From contig CM037837.1 of assembly GCA_021234535.1 (NCBI GenBank), forward strand, positions 2,418,001 through 2,482,000: 64,000 bases of DNA. Reading direction: 5' to 3'. Position 1 is the stretch's first letter; each line of letters starts with the position of its first letter. The notes under the pieces were generated by a model. That model saw nothing but the letters and a program-made list of their open reading frames with translations. It had not been told where the DNA came from and did not search any database. Shown piece after piece: positions 61,701 to 64,000 of the stretch. Made by a program: the position numbers and the translations under genes. Source of the DNA: Stichopus chloronotus (taxonomy: Eukaryota > Echinodermata > Holothuroidea > Aspidochirotida > Stichopodidae).

Positions 61701-62823
61701 TGTGTAGCAGCGTCATTCTGCATTGCCCGACAAGTGCAGACGTCCATGAAACTCAGAGTAACGAGCAATGAATCGCTAGCAAACCTTAAATTTCATTTGA
61801 TATTTCGTTGCTCAGCAAAGTGCTTCCAGCACTCTTGTTAAGACTTTTGACAGCAACATTACTTGAAGAAAATTCCATGTTTTTTTTTGGTAAACTACAT
61901 AACTGAATGAAGGTTCCTTTAGTGCCAGTACTACTAAAAAGCGATGTGATTGTTGTTGCTGCTATAGACTTCTCAAAACTCAGACTTCTTAAAACGTGTC
62001 AAATTGTACCCAAACTATCGATTCCTTTGTTGTCTCACAGTAAAAAAAAGTGGAACACAAACAACAAGAGATGTGAAAGGAAAAAATAGAAAACAACAAA
62101 AAAATAGCCGGTTAAACACGGTTTTGAAAAACTTGATTCATGTAATAAGGAATTCACTGTTTTTTCAGTGAATAAGTGTTCTACATGAATGTTTACTTTC
62201 CAGAAATAAGATTAAACTAGTTCTGGACGTCTTTCCTTCTTTGACTGATTTCTTTATTCTTTACTTTCCTTCTCTCTTCAACGTTACATCGCATCTCTTT
62301 TCAATATCAGATTTTCCAATCAAATTCAGTGACATCTCTTTTTAATTTCCTACACAACCTGAAATTGTCTCAAATGCATCACAGTGAGCAGCTTTCCACA
62401 CTCCATACACAATTAGCAAGCTCACTTTATGCCAGACAACACTCCTTATCTCTCCTGCAAACATAGCAGGTTTAACTTAAAAACCTTCCTTCAAGCATGT
62501 CTTAAGTCTCACGAAGTAAATGATCAAATTAAACAATTAGCTAGAAATGTTAACTAATTATTTCCAAAAGTGAAGTCAGTCACCACTTACTTTTGGAGGT
62601 TGAGGTATCGGTAGAGAGGTAAAGGCAAGTTGTGCTTGGTGATCTCCGTACATGTACCACCATTCCAAAAACTGCAGGAAGAAGACTCCAACGGACAACC
62701 CCTGAGACAGACCGATTGCTAGGAGCCCGAGGAGCTGCTTCCAGCCACGGAGCAACTTGGAGCGGAAGCTGAATAACGATGTCAAGGAGAGATTTGCACT
62801 TCTTATAGTTTGAAGAATGAAGC
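58764..62823 (-). CDS. PEX12: Peroxisome assembly protein 12 (PEX12), last three exons
   Basis: Exons, 5' to 3': 62591-62823, 59924-60027, 58764-58881, with GT/AG introns and matching phases to a TGA. Exon at 62591-62823 encodes the last membrane-spanning part, with LSQGLSVGVFFLQFLEWWY, a signature of PEX12, then LPIPQPPK. The next two exons encode the C-terminal zinc-binding RING-type domain: CPLCQRNRTNETTLSTSG, then FVFCYPCIFNYI, CCPITKYPT and the end VIKLYPPSD. Known: PEX12 sits in the peroxisomal membrane with PEX2 and PEX10 as a ubiquitin ligase complex that recycles the import receptor PEX5. The CYRC common in vertebrates reads CYPC here; spacing of zinc ligands is kept. The N-terminal half is beyond 64000 or not recognised in 62824-64000. 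The start of the 62823 exon (acceptor TTAG) is the least certain boundary. Confidence 0.92.
58864..59150 (-). repeat. PEX12: Intronic tandem repeat that copies the start of the PEX12 last exon
   Basis: The boundary of the last exon (GAAGACAAACCTGTAAAGAC on the plus strand near 58870-58890) is repeated at 59061-59080, about 191 bp upstream in the gene. Following similarity includes ATGACA(A/G)GA(T/C)AACAA(T/A)GCT(A/G)AAAG. A third weaker copy begins near 58988. The repeated part includes a full acceptor (TTTACAG ending at 59073) and the first codons, giving FVFCYQC in the frame used by the real exon, then unrelated sequence. Using the upstream acceptor would keep the frame open to a stop at 58799-58801 and give a hydrophobic tail instead of the true C-terminus. 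Confidence 0.8.
60930..61028 (+). mobile_element. 3' tail of a SINE- or LINE-like retroposon
   Basis: TGTACAGTACTTTGAGAT followed by TTAAGTGCTTTACAAAAATA and ending in AAATATTACTATTATTA. This layout, with a short conserved stem ahead of a (TTA/ATT)n microsatellite end, is typical of 3' ends of CR1/L2-mobilised elements in animals. The upstream body is not recognisable, so it may be a 5'-truncated copy. Family assignment is inference. Confidence 0.5.
61323..61460. promoter_or_regulatory. Cluster of CRE palindrome and YY1-like motifs
   Basis: A perfect TGACGTCA lies at 61416-61423 inside GTGTGACGTCACGTAAT. On the minus strand, CCAAAATGGCG and AACAATGGCG (YY1-like, AANATGGCG) lie near 61326-61358. 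This density of promoter-type motifs is unlike the rest of the PEX12 intron. Site function is inferred only; no transcript start or exon is supported. Confidence 0.35.
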
Positions 62824-64000
62824 CTAACAAAATGTCAGCCAAATATTTGACAGATGATCGATGAGCTGGTATTCTAAGGATACATTATAAATATTTCATG
62901 AAAATGATTTATGAATAATTTACAAATTGGTTAAGAGGAGAGAGGTAACTATTTTTTGCATTACAGTTATGGCGCTTGGTGTTACACACTGACACAACAA
63001 ACAAAAGAAATGTCAGCAAAGATGGAGCTCGGAAATAAAACGGAAAGTGGTGGCAACATCTGCCACGGCTCAGACAGAATGTAAACATCAAAGATGAAGA
63101 AGATTCACTGACAAAGCTTTTTTTTTCAAAAATTTTCAAAAGGACACAACTTGTAGGCCTACACACAAAATTGTCAGACTGACAAGGAGAAAAATGTGTA
63201 GCATCCTTTAAGCTCCCAATGAGAAGTAGATATCCACCACTTTTCCTACATCAGGTAACACCAAATGTGTTCCCTTGCACCTCTTACACTAATGACACCA
63301 TCAATCTGTTCCTGATGGCATCTATATACTTTAATATTCTTTGTAGTTACAGCTGTAGAGACATTGGGAGATTCCACTAAACACCTACTAACAACAGGAA
63401 GTGATCTCAATTTTCGGAGTTTCCATTGGTGGTTAAAGTAGATATTACATGGAGTAATTTTTAGAGTTAACATTTGGTGTAGCACTTTTGGGTATGCTTT
63501 AGGTCTTAGGGAAACTTTTGGTGAAAATGCAATGGTTATGCATACAAAAAATTGTTGGCCATTTTTTCATTTGTGTAGCAATTTAGCCTGTTTGTGTCAC
63601 AAATTAAGATGAGATACTGGATAAATTATTCCATGGATAAGACCCTTAGTAGCCTTATCTGAGAAAAGAAAATGAAAACAGAGACAGAGAGAGAGAGAGA
63701 GAGAAAAAAAATATCAAAGACTGTAATATTTTACCGGGATGGCTGAAATAGACACAACTTTGTGAAACTACATGAAAACGGCCCGAGCAGGTCGAGCAAA
63801 AGAAGGACACACAGGTCTGCATCTGACCAAAAAACAACATGCTCGAGATGAATTTTCACTTAGCTTTTTGTACTGCTGACTGAGTTAATTTGCAATCTGA
63901 AGCCCACCAACCTAACTAAGTGTCACTCTTTAAAAGATGTGAAGGTGAAAAAATATTCTACCAGTTAATTGATGATGTCATAATGTAACCTTTGACCTTA
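62824..64000. other. Sequence upstream of the recognised PEX12 exons
   Basis: About 1.2 kb expected to be PEX12 intron. I searched the minus strand for the N-terminal PEX12 helices and found no convincing match. It contains a short (GA)n run at 63681-63704 and a T-rich run near 63118-63126. No gene is supported. Confidence 0.6.

Larger units (their letters stand above)
60028..62590. other. Large PEX12 intron
   Basis: A 2.56 kb intron between the membrane-segment exon and the first RING exon. It holds a transposon-like 3' tail (60930-61028) and a CRE/YY1-like motif cluster (61323-61460). The remainder is AT-rich with no exon-like sequence. Confidence 0.6.

Noticed and set aside
62909..63166. 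Cys-rich 85-codon minus-strand frame upstream of the PEX12 exon
   Set aside because: It does not resemble any N-terminal part of PEX12 and shows no matching splice phase.

Overview
This is eukaryotic nuclear DNA from an animal. Genes are split into short exons with GT/AG introns, DNA between genes is AT-rich, and there are many microsatellites, minisatellites and decayed transposon pieces. The SEC14-like and PEX12 protein families, the intron-rich structure and the style of repeats suggest a marine invertebrate. A non-vertebrate deuterostome such as an echinoderm or hemichordate is my best guess, but the sequence alone does not prove it.

Every gene I can support lies on the minus strand. From right to left they are: the 3' half of PEX12, a peroxisomal RING-type ubiquitin ligase subunit (58764-62823, with its 5' exons beyond the window or unseen); SEC14-like paralog 4 (40265-52715, complete, 396 aa); SEC14-like paralog 3 (26482-37270, complete, 396 aa); SEC14-like paralog 2 (8118-18424, complete, 393 aa); and the first three exons of SEC14-like paralog 1 (37-2788), which runs off the left edge. 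I read the SEC14-like exons directly: all three complete copies have 12 coding exons with the same intron phases and join into open frames. Each protein has a CRAL-TRIO N-terminal region, a CRAL-TRIO lipid-binding domain and a C-terminal GOLD domain, the SEC14L2/3/4 arrangement.

Paralogs 3 and 4 are a recent tandem duplication. About 93% of residues are identical by my hand alignment, and the duplicated unit includes upstream and downstream non-coding DNA (roughly 24.85-37.64 kb and 38.27-53.1 kb). Comparing the two copies exposes later insertions: a 1.45 kb block with a ~158 bp tandem array in intron 5 of paralog 3, a diverged ~75-80 bp minisatellite in its intron 11, a ~0.85 kb repeat array in intron 8 of paralog 4, and a ~470 bp foldback element just downstream of paralog 4.

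Between the SEC14-like array and PEX12 are a 46-bp minisatellite of 23 copies and a broken retrotransposon gag fragment. PEX12's last intron carries a partial copy of the start of its own last exon, with an intact splice acceptor. I found no rRNA, tRNA, CRISPR array, bacterial operon or evidence of a wholly new system. The most interesting points are the young gene duplication with its uneven divergence, the PEX12 decoy exon and the foldback element.
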